A DNA stretch of 64,000 bases, taken from contig JAZGUH010000206.1 of assembly GCA_037893225.1 (NCBI GenBank), positions 248,001 to 312,000 of the forward strand, in the 5' to 3' direction. The translations under genes and the position numbers were made by a program. The DNA is from Hippasteria phrygiana. Taxonomy: Eukaryota; Echinodermata; Asteroidea; Valvatida; Goniasteridae. The notes below the pieces were generated by a model that was given only the letters and a program-made list of their open reading frames with translations, did no database searches and had not been told where the DNA came from. How positions within the stretch are numbered: the stretch's first letter is position 1; every line of letters begins with the position of its first letter. Below, piece by piece: positions 11,404 to 22,700 of the stretch.

Positions 11404-11834
11404 TAGTCTTGGTTTCAAGACGTCCTTAGCTGCAATGCCATGCATGCTGTGTGCTATGCCATGCTATGTACCTCCGGCAAGTTAGAAATTCTCGTCCGCA
11501 GATTATACACCACCGACTGTGACAAGCCGCACGGCTTCGCCGAAGCCATTGTGTCATCTGTTCTGGCTTCTAACTTTCCACCTATCCCCACAACCCGCGC
11601 TTGAGGAATGTACGGTACCCGACTAGCCAGCTAATTGCTGAAACATGACTTTCCTCCAGTGCGCAAGCGCCACTATTCTTTTGATCTGCCTGTTAAATTA
11701 TGCATACAGGTCACACGCTGTTCCCCTATGAAAGGGCATAATGGCCTTGGTGTGCATGTGTAGAGGGCGCTGTATAATCTATTAACCCATGCGCGCTGCA
11801 TTGCATCGCTAAGGACGTCTTGGAAACAAGACTA
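11404..11834. mobile_element. 431-bp element with about 38-bp TIRs
   Basis: Left end TAGTCTTGGTTTCAAGACGT, right end the inverse of TAGTCTTGTTTCCAAGACGT, both continuing CCTTAGC. Non-coding, in the intron between exons 23 and 22. A poly-C tract lies just outside at 11369-11388. Confidence 0.65.
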
Positions 11835-11900
11835 ATGAGACACTAGGAAGGTGAGCCACTGTAAGTGACTTTTCCTATAATGGCTGAGCTACCGGCTCAC

Positions 11901-12427
11901 CTTGGAATCCATCCCGGCATTCACACCTGTATGCATTGACCTCCGGCTCGATGCACGTGCCTCCGTTGGAACACGGCCCCGACGCACACTCGTTGATGTC
12001 AATCTCACAGTTATGGCCGGTATAGCCTGGCAAGCAATCACAATGGTAGGCATTCTCTGTGTGCATGACAAAGAGTTCGCCATTCAAACATGGAGTCTGG
12101 TTGCACAGGTCACCTGACCAGTGTGGCAGGCACAGGCAGATAAACGTGGATGCTGCATCTACGCATGTTGAGCCCTCGTGGCATGGGGATTCGGCGCACC
12201 AGTCAACATCCTCTTCGCAGTGCGTGCCTTCGTAACCGGCGGGGCAGATGCAGATGTAACTGTTGGGCATATCCTGGCACGTTCCTCCGTTGCGGCATGG
12301 ACTGCTTGAACACTCATTGATGTCCAAGGTGCAGTTAATACCACTGAAGCCTGGTGCACACAGACACCGGTACCCACCATCACGGAGTGCACATTCTGCG
12401 CCATTTTGACAGGGACTTGGAGAACAA
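11901..12427 (-). CDS. SVEP1-like: Exon 22: EGF modules 4-8
   Basis: 527 bp, phase 2 in and phase 1 out. Encodes CSPSPCQNG, DINECSSSPCRNGGTC, DVDWCAESPCHEGSTC, a short variant (CNQTPCLNGELF to GYTGHNC) and DINECASGPCSNGGTC. The fourth module lacks one cysteine of the usual six. Several modules carry C-x-S-x-P-C (protein O-glucosyltransferase consensus) and C-x4-[ST]-C (O-fucose consensus). It has the same length as exon 25. Confidence 0.94.
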
Positions 12428-12644
12428 CTGTGAGCAGAATATAAAAAACATCGATCAGCCAATCATCAATAAGATTACCACATTCTTAGAAATCAATATT
12501 AGAATGATCTGAGCTGTATACCAGTGGTCCAAACATGACATTTCCTGTTATCAATATCTGTTAATAATACTCTGTTCACAGTTGACCCTGGGATACTTTT
12601 ATAACAGACATTGCCAGTTTTCATACAGCTGCAGCTCCCTATCA

Positions 12645-13045
12645 CAAGTGATGGGATATAAATCCAGATTGATTAACATTCGGTTTGAATTCCACTATTC
12701 GATTTTGGAAACTGGATATTCGAAAGCCTTCCATTTTTTGCGACACACACGAAAGAAAACCTCCAATTTGTTCCATGGCCTTTGATTGTAACTGCATTCA
12801 CTTGCAAGTGGTCTTCTTGGTATATAAATAGCCTGCACATCCATTACAGCTCATTACAGGTCCAGTGGTCACTGAATCCTGCAAACTATATCCAGTCATT
12901 GGAAGGGCTTTTCATGTGGCACCTCACTCGTGACTTTTTGTTGGCACGACTGTCAGCTAGATGGGAACTTCTGGTGAAATCAGATAACCGTTATTCGGTT
13001 TGAATATAATAGGGATAAAGCAATTTTTGGATCTCTGATTTTTCC
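12645..13045. repeat. Dispersed repeat with internal TATAAATAG, copy 1
   Basis: Shares long stretches with 21770-22150: GGGATATAAATCC, CATTCGGTTTGAATTC, TTGTAACTGCATTCACT, GTGGTCTTCTTGGTATATAA and GGCACCTCACTCGT. Origin unknown; non-coding. Confidence 0.6.
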
Positions 13046-13236
13046 CAAAACTAATAATTACATGGCATCATGGCCCATTTATATCCTGTTCACAGTGGAC
13101 CCCAGAGTAACAACTGAAAACCATGAACTCCTTCCGTACATTTAAAGCGGAGCTACGTAAAGCCCTCCATCAGTGATATTTCTGCCATTCCCGCTGATTT
13201 ATGGAGTTATGAACTCTCCTTGTTTTCTCACCCTTG

Positions 13237-13910
13237 AGCCCTGTCCGTACTGGACTTTTTTGGTAAAACTTACTGAGACGATGGGTACTTTTCCCATTTT
13301 AAGTCCAGTGCAGACAGCCTAGGACGTTTTCCTCTCAGTTACTTTTCCTGAGTCCAGCGGTTACTTCTACCGGGCAACTGCTGCCCAGGAAAACTTACCA
13401 GGTAACTTTTCCCGAGACGATAAGTCCAGTGCGGACAGTGCGAGTCGGTAAAGGTGGCTCAGGAAAGCGTATACATCCGGCCCGAGCGCAAGGTCATGCT
13501 TCACAGGGAAACCATGCATGCGCTTTGCATTGTTTCACCGCGGTGCGGTTCATATGTGGCAAGTTTCCAAATTTCAGTGCGTTGTTCCTCTTTTGGTTGC
13601 AATTATTGCAGATTTTATTATTGATACAGTCGGAAGTTTGATTGGTGCTAAAGATGTAGTCTTACGTGTACACATCGGCCGGAAAAATGAAAAGGCACGC
13701 GTGATTTGGGTCAATCGCATCAATGTAGAAAGGTCGCGCAAAGCGTCCTCATAAGTCGTTATATTGACAGCTCGGTTACTTCTACCACGGTCTCGGTAAA
13801 ACTTTCCTGTGTCGAAAGTCCAAGTGCGGACAGTGGTCACATTTGACCATTTTTCATTTTACCATCGTCTCGGTAAAACCTTCCCAAAAAAATCCAGTGC
13901 GGACACGGCT
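13237..13910. mobile_element. 674-bp element with about 48-bp TIRs
   Basis: The left end AGCCCTGTCCGTACTGGACT and the right end (inverse AGCCGTGTCCGCACTGGATT) pair and continue into TTTTTGGTAAAAC and GAGACGATGG. The GTCCAGTGCGGACA motif recurs internally. No clear target duplication seen. Confidence 0.65.
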
Positions 13911-14013
13911 AAAGTGTTTTGTTGTGGGTTTCGCCTATCCCGTAGACCAGCAATAGCTTAAGTTGAAAACTTAACCGTATATAGATTTATTTGTTGAAAT
14001 ATTCTTGTATTTG

Positions 14014-14254
14014 GGTCATTCTATAAATTTGGGGTCCAAACGTGTGACATTTTTTGGTGTCCCTGTAACACTTGAACTGTGTAATTGCCCATCAAGTATC
14101 ATTAAATTGACTTCACACTGTTTTTACTTGTTTCGCAGACATAATCACTCTTGGAGATAGAAAGCATTAAAGAATGTGTCCTGAATTGAACAATCTTACA
14201 CAAGTCACTATAAACAGGAACACCAAAATTTGACCCCAAATTTAGGGAATGACC
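14014..14254. mobile_element. 241-bp MITE with 6-bp target duplication TATTTG
   Basis: Ends GGTCATTCTATAAATTTGGG and the inverse of CCAAATTTAGGGAATGACC. Both sides are flanked by TATTTG. Terminal bases GGTCATTC are shared with the 1.16-kb element at 20446-21603. Confidence 0.7.
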
Positions 14255-14525
14255 TATTTGTGTAAATATGCTTGTGTTTGTGTAAATATTTTTGTATGTG
14301 TATAAATATCATTTACAGTAGTTTAAAACTGGTTTGCATTGGGCCCTGCATACATTTTATATTTTAAACTGTTTGGGCACATTCTGGGTAAAGAAATGTA
14401 TGAAATGTAACAGACAGTGTCAGTATTAACAATAGCCCAATTCCTATCTAGACACTTCCAGAGATTTATCCCCTATTCACATTTGATCCCATCATAATTT
14501 GACAGACATCATCAGTGATTCTCAC

Positions 14526-14667
14526 CTGTTAATCTCCAGTTCACAGTGGACCCCATGGTAGTTTGACATACATTGGCAGCGATATCCATTGATGGCATCT
14601 TGGCACACACCGCTATTCTGGCAGGGTGACGACGCACACTCACCAATATTTATCTCACAAAATTCAC
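14526..14667 (-). CDS. SVEP1-like: Exon 21: EGF module 3
   Basis: 142 bp, phase 1 in and phase 2 out. Begins GEFCEINIGECASSPC and ends with HCELEIN. It closes EGF 2, encodes EGF 3 and starts EGF 4. The junction with exon 22 restores a serine (EINSCSPSPC). Confidence 0.92.
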
Positions 14668-14909
14668 CTAAAAATAGAAGTTAGAAACTCTACATATAGG
14701 GCTGTGGCTAGTTCAATTCAAAGATATGCTCTAAACTACTTGTGATCCTTCTTAGGGAGCTTTTTATATTGTCAAGATGCGGTATTAATTGCAGTACCAC
14801 TGTTTTTCTTTGTGGCGCTGCATTCCGTACCTCAAACCTTGCTGATAAATGGGAAGGCAGGCGGCTTAAACTGAATAATCACAAGCTCAAAACTGAAGCT
14901 TGGAGCTCA

Positions 14910-15138
14910 TTAACCCCTTGAACCCGGGCATATCGGGTATTTCATGGGGGCGTCAGGGTGCCAGGCCGGGTTATGCAGCCTAACGAAATGGAAACAAGAT
15001 GCTTGTGCAGCCAAGCATAACGTACACAATACCCCAATAATGGATTGAAAATGCAGAAATTGGCGTGTATAGACGTCAACCGGCCAGGTTGCAATTTTCA
15101 ATCTGCATATATTTGGGTCAACCGTACGCAAGGGTTAA
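14910..15138. mobile_element. TTAA-flanked MITE family A, inserted in another repeat
   Basis: TTAACCCCTTGAACCCGGGC to CGCAAGGGTTAA. The flanking repeat (about 14745-15250) has an uninterrupted relative at 52120-52380, where the same site carries a single TTAA (52267-52270). Confidence 0.75.
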
Positions 15139-15274
15139 AGTCCTTGTTGGCATGTCAAAGATTTCCAGTTTGCAGCGGACAAAGAACCCTATTGGTGGAG
15201 GTCTTGCTGCAATGAATGGTTATTTAAAAGCTCTGGCTTAACACTGTAATTGCCAATTGTTTGCCACGGCCTTA

Positions 15275-15470
15275 TGAAAAAGTGCCATGGTTAAACCATG
15301 GTAAAAAGTAAAAACCATGTTAAATTCGCCCCGGTATTACCACGGATTTACCATAGTATAGCCACCATATAACCATAGTAACCATGGTAACTACAGTAAT
15401 ATCATGGTAGCAGTACCAAGGTAATGCCATGGTAGTACAATGGCCACGAATTTACCATGTATAGAATGAG
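15275..15470. repeat. ACCATGGTAA-rich palindromic region
   Basis: Many copies of the self-complementary motif ACCATGGT with spacers; a smaller related patch is at 24575-24645. Followed by CAACAACATAACATCA-type simple repeat at 15480-15600. Confidence 0.6.
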
Positions 15471-15980
15471 CTCATAAGAACAGTCAACAACAGAACATCC
15501 AACAACATAACATAACATCACAACAACAACAACCAAAACATCATAACATCAAGAACATCAAGAACAGCAAGAACATCATAACATCAAGAACAGCAACGTA
15601 GGCCTGCACTGAAGTTTGCCAATGGTCGCACGTGGAAGGTTTCCGCACATGCGCATATCGGTCGCATTACCACGGGACGTCATTCATTTGACAAGGAATC
15701 GTTTCACACACAGTTTGGCATGCATTCCTTGCCAAATCTTCCACCAGCAGAAGATTTTGTCATAGGTCTTGACCTCCTCCAGAATCTCTCAATGTTTGAA
15801 AGAAACTCGAAAGGAATGAAGGTCACTCTCAAGCATTGGTTTCCTTTCACACACTGGCTATTTTGTAACATTTCTCAATCACTGCGAGAATCTCTCAATC
15901 GTTTTTTTGCGTCGTGTGAAAAGGGCTTTACAGTGTTAAAAAAGGTGAGCGAAGATTCTCTCTGTATTCGCTGATCTCAC

Positions 15981-16190
15981 CTTCAAACCCTGGTTGGCAT
16001 TGGCAGTGATAGCCCATCAACTCATCCACACATATTGCGTCGTTGGTACATTGGTGGTCCACGCAGTCGTCAATGTCCTCTTGGCAGTTGATGCCTTGGT
16101 AGCCTGGTGGACAGTCGCACCGGTAGGCATCAATCAGATCCACGCAGGTAGCCTCATGGTCACACGGTGAGCTGGCGCACTCGTCGATAC
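15981..16190 (-). CDS. SVEP1-like: Exon 20: EGF modules 1-2
   Basis: 70 codons, phase 1-1. Two calcium-binding EGF modules: GIDECASSPC to GYQGINC, and DIDDCVDHQC to CQCQPGFE. The second is completed by the first residues of exon 21 (GEFCE). The intron falls before the final GxxC of an EGF, and several later introns do the same. Confidence 0.93.
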
Positions 16191-16701
16191 CTATATATTA
16201 CAAGGAATCAGTCACTAGCCGTGTTGCTGCTGGACTAATTTTTTGTGTGAAATTTTTTCGAGACTATGGCAACAATTTCAATGGTTAAACCCTGTGTTCG
16301 TACCTAACAACTGGGCAGTAAAGCGTGGAGGGTTCTCTAACCTTAACTCTGGCATTTTTGCAAAGAACTGGCAGTAACAGTGGCGTAGCTAGAAGGGGGG
16401 AGGGGGAAACTGAATTTTTGTTGGATTTTTTTTGGTTGATTGCTGGCTTATTTTGTTTAACCTCTTGAGTACAGAAAATCGGCCTCGAGACCTCCAACAC
16501 TGGTGTTCGCGATACCCCCCAAATCGCCATATTTATGGAGCCATACTCATTCACAAATATTGTGTATATGACAGCTGCTCGAACACCTAAAATGAGACAA
16601 AAATCCAGTATGGAAAGATTTGGTGATGGTCACGGTGATGGCAAACAAGTGTTTATTTTTTATTGGCCAGAGTGGTAAAAAGACTTTTCTGTGTGACTTA
16701 C

Positions 16702-16863
16702 CAATACACTGCTCCGGGTTGGTGGATCCAATGGCTGCCGTGGCAGTCCTACCGGGGCACAGGACACAATGGCGCTTCTGGCTATTGGGCTGGTAGTAAC
16801 GACGTTCACATGGATGGCACGGTGTCAGTCCTGTTTCGGAATAACTGCCCGGCGGACAGATTT
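16702..16863 (-). CDS. SVEP1-like: Exon 19: GCC2/GCC3 module 3
   Basis: A 54-codon phase 1-1 exon: [50 protein letters not shown]. It is the third of three equal-length ephrin-receptor-like exons, consistent with serial exon duplication. Acceptor CAACAG, donor GTAAGT. Confidence 0.93.
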
Positions 16864-17246
16864 CTGTTGAGGAAAAAAACAAAACAAATACCACCAAAGT
16901 ATTATGATCATCAGATAAACCAAAATGGGAATTGCCTTGGTGTAGAAATCAATTTAAAGATTGTACAAAGGTTGTACCACCTTGTATTATTGGACTGGTG
17001 CTCTGGAGGTGCCAGTCATCAAAAGTCTTTCAAGAATACAGATGCCATGAAACTATAGAGTACCGAAGTGTGACGTCAGTTGGCATGACAACTGGTTCCA
17101 AATAAATGTAAATTTTGACTGTTCCTTTGATAATAGCCAGTCATGCAAACACATAACAAAAGTATTCTAGTTCCAAACATTGCATTGACGTCATCACTTC
17201 GGTGCTCTATAGAGCACGTCCCCCTAAAATATAAACCATAAAACCC

Positions 17247-17613
17247 TTAACCCCTTGCGTACGGATGACGGCAGAGATGTAGTCGAGTCCATCACAAGTC
17301 TCTGCAAGTCCCTGCAAGTTCATCACAAGCCCTCCAGTCCTAATCCCAATTACAAGCTATTGAAATGAGCTTTGACAAAGGCATTCCTTTGTCATTGTTC
17401 ATCCAGTTACTTGTGACTGGCTTTATGAAAGGACTTCTGACTGGGCTTGCGAAAGTACTTGTGAAAGGACTTGCAGGACGCCAAATGGCGAAAAAAACAC
17501 CAGTGGCACCAGGCCGGATGACACCATTTGCCGCTATTTGTGTCCATTTCGCTTGGCTGCTAGAGCCGGCGCGACACCCCGGCGCCTCCTGTAGATAACC
17601 GTACTGGGGTTAA
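17247..17613. mobile_element. TTAA MITE family A with internal 220-bp insertion
   Basis: Family A ends at both TTAAs; the interior is split after GGATGACG by about 220 bp rich in ACTTG(T/C)GA and CAAGTC motifs, resuming at CCAAATGGCG. The inserted sequence resembles 32545-32710. Confidence 0.65.
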
Positions 17614-17821
17614 CCCCTTGCGAACGGATGACGCCATATGGCGTCAAACCAAAAAGTGCCACCAGGCCGTATGACGCCATTGGCCGCAGTTTCAATCCAT
17701 TGTTGGATTATTGTTTATGTCATGCTTGACTGCACAAACACATTGTAGCGGTTCGATTTGGCTGCCAGAATCACTACAACACCCCGACGTCTCCCGTAAA
17801 ATACCGTGCCTAAGGGGTTAA
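17610..17821. mobile_element. TTAA MITE family A, abutting the previous copy
   Basis: A complete 212-bp copy (TTAACCCCTTGCGAACGG to TAAGGGGTTAA) that shares the TTAA at 17610-17613 with its neighbour. The two copies are in the same orientation. Confidence 0.72.
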
Positions 17822-17994
17822 CAAAAAAAATGTAAACAACCACCACAACAAACCCAAACAAACAAAGGACATGAGAAGTAAACAAAAACGAAACCATTCT
17901 ATAGAATTGGTATGTGGTTTTCTTGACGGATAATTTGGACAGTTGGAGTTCGTAATCCTTTAATAAAGTTAGAAAACACCCGAGTCGCCCATTT

Positions 17995-18195
17995 AGAGCA
18001 CTTTCCCCACGCACCCTACTAAAAAACACTCCAAAGGGGTGACTTTCACAATGGGGCGACAGTTATGTGTCAGTTATGTGTCAGTTATGTGACAGTTATG
18101 TGACAGTTATGTGTCCCCACGCACCCTACTAAAAAACACTCCAAAGGGGTGACTTTCACAATGGGGCGACAGTTATGTGTCGCCCTATTCGACTG
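17995..18195. repeat. Short duplication with CAGTTATGTG tandem repeat
   Basis: The segment beginning TCCCCACGCACCCTACTAAA occurs at about 18004 and again at about 18114, separated by five CAGTTATGTG(T/A) repeats. Confidence 0.7.
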
Positions 18196-19036
18196 CGTCG
18201 CCCAAACCCACTCTTTTCGAGCATCATGTGTTGCCCCAACAGGCAATTGAACTTCTTTTTAGATCAGAAAATATTTCGTTTTAAAAAATATTTGTTTTGC
18301 ATCTAAGAAAATATTTCTTTATATAAAAAAAAAAACAGTATGAGATTTTTTATGAGATTTTGTTATCTTGATTTAAGAACAGTTATGGCATTTCCTTGTG
18401 GCACTCCCTAAAAATGTTCACAAGAAAATATTTCTATTTTTTAGAAATCCTATAAGAAATAAAATCTAAAATGAGAAAACGTTTAAAGCAACACCAGAAA
18501 AAACTATTTTTCTTCATATGAGAGATTAGAAATTCTTGATTCAAGAAATCCAGAAAAAACCTTTGATTTAGGGTTTCTTTAATCAAGAAATGCTGACTAG
18601 AAAAGTTTTCTTGTGTTTATACTCCCTAGGAATAAAAACTTGTTTTAAGGTTGTTTTTTTTTTTTTTGCATTGTTGGCGTGCTGTACCACGAATCGCCGA
18701 AATGGAGATTCTTTTTGGGCTTACAGTGTTCAAAATTTATATCAATTTATATCACAACATTCTGTTCCAAATTTTCAAGTAGAATCATTCAGGCAGGATC
18801 CTTATTATACTTATAATAGGATTAATGGTGATAACAATCATAATCCTCTGGGGCACATACTACTTTTATACATAGAAAAGCACCAAAAGTATGAATAAGG
18901 ACCCAACCAGAATGCAGGTTTGGTCAGGTCGGGTCTGTTCTCAAAAGGACGAACCCTAATGACTCATTTTCAACTACATTCTGAAGAGTTCTAAACTGAC
19001 CAGCTAAGGATGCATCAGTTAAACCCTACCACATAC

Positions 19037-19198
19037 CAAGACATTGGTCCAATGACTGTGCTCCATAGTCCAGCGTCGTTGTACCATCAGGGCATGTTTG
19101 GCATGACCTCTGACCCGGCTGTGGTTGGTACTGTCCAATCAGGCACTTGAAGCACGGGACGACGCCATTGGACGAGAAACTACCAGCTGGGCACTTGG
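19037..19198 (-). CDS. SVEP1-like: Exon 18: GCC2/GCC3 module 2
   Basis: A 54-codon phase 1-1 exon with no long ORF because it lacks a start codon. AKCPAGSFSSNGVVPC, FKCLIGQYQPQPGQRSC, QTCPDGTTTLDYGAQS and DQCL show the full ephrin-receptor-like pattern. Bounded by ATTAG and GTATGT. Confidence 0.93.
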
Positions 19199-19324
19199 CT
19201 AATCAAAATTAGATTGAAAGATGATGGCTCAGATTATGTCACAAAAGCTTAGCACATAAACTATCCCCAGTCCCTACCATCTAACTTTTCCAGAAATTGG
19301 ATCATACAAAAGTTCAATATCTAC

Positions 19325-19524
19325 TTTACCCATTGAATACGAACGATGGCCATAGCCACATTTTAAAAAAAGACCACCTGGCCAGTTGTCATCTATATGT
19401 GCATTCCTGTGCATATTCAATCCATTTTTTGCCTATAGGGTGTGTTACGCTTCTAACGCTTGGCTGCACAAGCTCATATAGCATACCAGCACCCCATTAA
19501 TAACAGTCAGACAGAATGGGTTAA
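19325..19524. mobile_element. TTAA MITE family B
   Basis: CCCATTGAATACGAACGATG to AGAATGGGTTAA. Relatives at 292-385 (partial), 36040-36372 and 41980-42351. Distinct from family A but with shared logic (TTAA, GGG/CCC ends, TTGGCTGCACAAGC inside). Confidence 0.65.
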
Positions 19525-20445
19525 CAAAATATTTGGCCCCCCTCTGCCAAGAACAACATGTTTGAATTTGTAACCATACCAGGGCCATTATAAGGACCTG
19601 TGGAAAGATTTTACTTTAATCCCCCCCCACCCAAATCGGTAAGGAACAGCAAAATCTTGGGAAAAAATGTGTAACAATTACTGTCTAAACATGTGGCACA
19701 ACCAATTATTTCAAGATTTGCTTCAGCAAAATCCGTGAAAAATGAGGCAGAAATTAACTTGTCTGTGTACGCTTTGAGTGACCGTACATAGTGTAATGAA
19801 CATCTAACACAGTAAACACAAACTTTCTTCCCCCATATTGCACGAAAATGTCCCGACACAGGTCTCGAACTTAAAGGTTGTGCCATGTGTTTATACAAAT
19901 CTAAATTCCACCCAAGTCTAAATATGAATGGATTGTTATTTTGTCAGATTTTTCTCTTTCTAACCCATTTTGGTGGGGGATATCAACACAAAATCTTTCC
20001 GGCCCCGTAGCTTATTATTGTGACCGGCTCTACAAAAATGGTCATTACATCGAACAATTTGAAAAATGAGTTATATATACATCTATAGTTGAATTTGTCA
20101 CATCCTAAGCTATAATTTGTGTTCTCGAGATCTTCACATTTACAAAATCACTTTTTTCCAATTGATCAGAAGTGCATTCTAGACATAGCTCTTTAAAGAT
20201 ATATAGGGGAAAGAAATTTTAACAACATTTGTTTTTTTTCATCTATATTCATCAATATTGATGTAAAAAAAAATGTAAAAATATAGATATAAAAGAAACA
20301 AAAACAAAGAAACAAACCATAAACCAAAACAAATCACTTACATGAAAGTTTGTTCGCTCTCTAATTCACATAGAACAGCCCTGTGCATGTTTTTGCATAG
20401 AGCAACATAACACCTTTTTTGTAGAGAGTCACATTTGTGTAACTG

Positions 20446-21603
20446 GGTCATTCCACCAGGTTGGGACACAGTGTGTGACATTTATCCATATCTTTAAAAG
20501 TACTATTACATTTGATTCAGTTATTTCATGTAACATCAGTCTTTGGGTGGGAAATATTTTTGAAAGTTTTAAATCATGTAAATTATATTTTACCAAAAAT
20601 ATGATTAAAAACATGCTTCAGTTTGACATAACCAGTTTGACGTAACAGGACACGTCAATTTTTCTGTTTTTGTGTTTTTCAACACTTTAAATATAAATAT
20701 GGGAAATTCACCATGTGTACTAATTAAAAGATATACTATGCAACACAAGAACACTTTCTTTATGGTAGTCAGTGTCCAAATATAGCAGAGACAGCAAAAA
20801 CAGACGTGAGAGTGGACGTAACATGGACACTGTGTCCACTGTTACGTCCACACATGCATGTTTTTATTGTTCTTGCTGTTTCTGAGCTATTTGGACACTG
20901 GCAACCATAACAAAAAGTGTTTTCTGGTAGCATTGGGTGTCTTTTAGTTAGTACATATAGTAAGTTGCATAATTATTTATTTAATGACGAAAAATTAAGG
21001 CAGTCTGGACGTAACATTTAGTACTAACATGGTGTGACATGAAAATGCACATTTCCATTTTGTAACATTTTCAACATTTATATAAATAATTATGCAAACT
21101 CACTCTGTATACTAATTACAAAACACAAACTGCAACACAAAAAACAATTGTTATGATATTCAATATCCAAATGCAGCACAACAGCAGAAATATATGTATG
21201 GTCATGGTCTAACATGGTGTCCATGTTACGTCTGCACCGATTCTTCAAATTCTTGCTATTTGTGCTATGTTTGGACACTGACTGCCGTAAAAAGGTGTTT
21301 CATTGTTGCATAGTGTGTCTTTTAATTATTGTACATAATAAATTTTCCATATTTATTTATTAAAGTGTTAAAAAACCACAAAAATTTAAATGTTGGACAC
21401 GGTGTCCATGTTACGTCTATTTTACATACAAAAAAACACACTTTTTATCATATTTTTGTAAAAATATAACTTACATGATTGAAACTTTCTCAAATAATCT
21501 CACACCCAAAGACGGATGTCACATGAAATAACTGAATTAAATGTAATGATGGTTTTAATGATATGGTCATATACACACTGTGTCCCAACCTGGTGGAATG
21601 ACC
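20446..21603. mobile_element. 1.16-kb element with about 180-bp TIRs
   Basis: Both ends start GGTCATTCCACCAGGTTGGG and stay similar for about 180 bp. The interior carries repeated GGACGTAACATGGACAC and TAATTATTTATTTA blocks in both orientations and no ORF. Flanks TAACTG (left) and CAACTG (right) suggest an imperfect 6-bp target duplication. Confidence 0.75.
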
Positions 21604-21609
21604 CAACTG

Positions 21610-21805
21610 CACTAGTGGCGGGATATAAATCCGGATTTGTTAACATTCGGTTTGAATTCAACTATTTGATTTCGATATTCGGAAGCAACCTTAACAAAAC
21701 ATTTTTAAGGTTGCTTCCAAATATCCGGTTTCCAAAATCGAAACCAAATAGTTGAATTCAAACCGAATGTTAACAAATCCAGATTTATATCCCACCACTA
21801 TAGTG
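21610..21805. repeat. Foldback repeat with about 90-bp arms
   Basis: ACTAGTGGCGGGATATAAAT and its inverse at 21785-21804 frame a hairpin whose loop is near AACCTTAACAAAACATTTTT. The right arm runs into the dispersed repeat copy 2 (21770-22150). Confidence 0.75.
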
Positions 21806-22229
21806 CCTTCCATTTTTTGTGTGACACAGTCTAAAGAAAACAACTGGAACATCCTCCAATTTGCTCCACGGTCTCTAATTGTAACTGCATTCACTCGCTA
21901 GTGGTCTTCTTGGTATATAAATAGCCTGCCCATCAAATTTGTCAACAGTACAGCTCTGGAGTGTTTTTGTAAAGGCCAAGTGGTCAATCCTGAACAACTT
22001 TATCCAGTCATTGGGAGGGCTTTTCATGCAGCACCTCACTCGTCACTTTTTGTTGACATGACTATATATATGAGCTAGAACTTCTGGTGTAATCAGATAT
22101 TAGGTTTAAATAAAATTAGGATAACCGGATTTTGAAATCACTGATTGCTCCCACCACTAAAAGCACCTATGCAAATTGCACCATGATATCAAGTGACTGA
22201 TTACACAATACACTTCAGTTTTCACTCAC

Positions 22230-22391
22230 CTTTGCAAAGTGAGCTGTTCTTGGCCCCTTCCTTGGCTGTTGTTGTTCCAGAGGAGCATTCAGTGCATGAC
22301 TCTTGTGCCTGCTGGTCCTGGTACCTCCCTCTGGGACAGTAATCACACTCATCTGTGGCCTGGTTGTACCATGTGCCAGAACTACATGCAG
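22230..22391 (-). CDS. SVEP1-like: Exon 17: GCC2/GCC3 (ephrin-receptor-like) module 1
   Basis: A 54-codon phase 1-1 exon: TACSSGTWYN, DECDYCPRGRYQDQ, ESCTECSSGTTTA, SSLCK. The C..G.W/Y / C..C..G.YQ / SC..C..GTTT / C pattern is the ephrin-receptor-like module. It is exactly the same length as the next two exons (162 bp). Confidence 0.93.
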
Positions 22392-22419
22392 CTGATGATA
22401 TAAAACATACCTACAGCTG

Positions 22420-22700
22420 TTTCACACTATACTCTTACCCGCATAATTGCGGGGTTAACGAAAAAATTTACCCCGAGATTACCCGGGTAATATGGCATGT
22501 TTACACTACACTTCTCGGGGTTTGAAATTCTCCGGGTTAACTGCCTCAAAACCCAACTTAACCCGGGTAATATCTAACCCTGCTCGCGAGGTGTGCTATT
22601 AACCCACCAATCTTTGGGTTAATGACGACCTTGAGAATATTCCCCAGGTTACCATCAGTAGTGTGAATGCTTGCCTCGTTTTCTTCAACCCGGGTAGGTG
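22420..22700. repeat. TTAACCCGGGTAA-rich repeat
   Basis: Contains ATTACCCGGGTAATAT, TTAACCCGGGTAATAT and TTCACACTA near the ends. Similar in style to 52385-52740 (TTTTCACACTACG, CAACCCGGGTTGAA). Probably related non-coding DNA elements. Confidence 0.45.
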
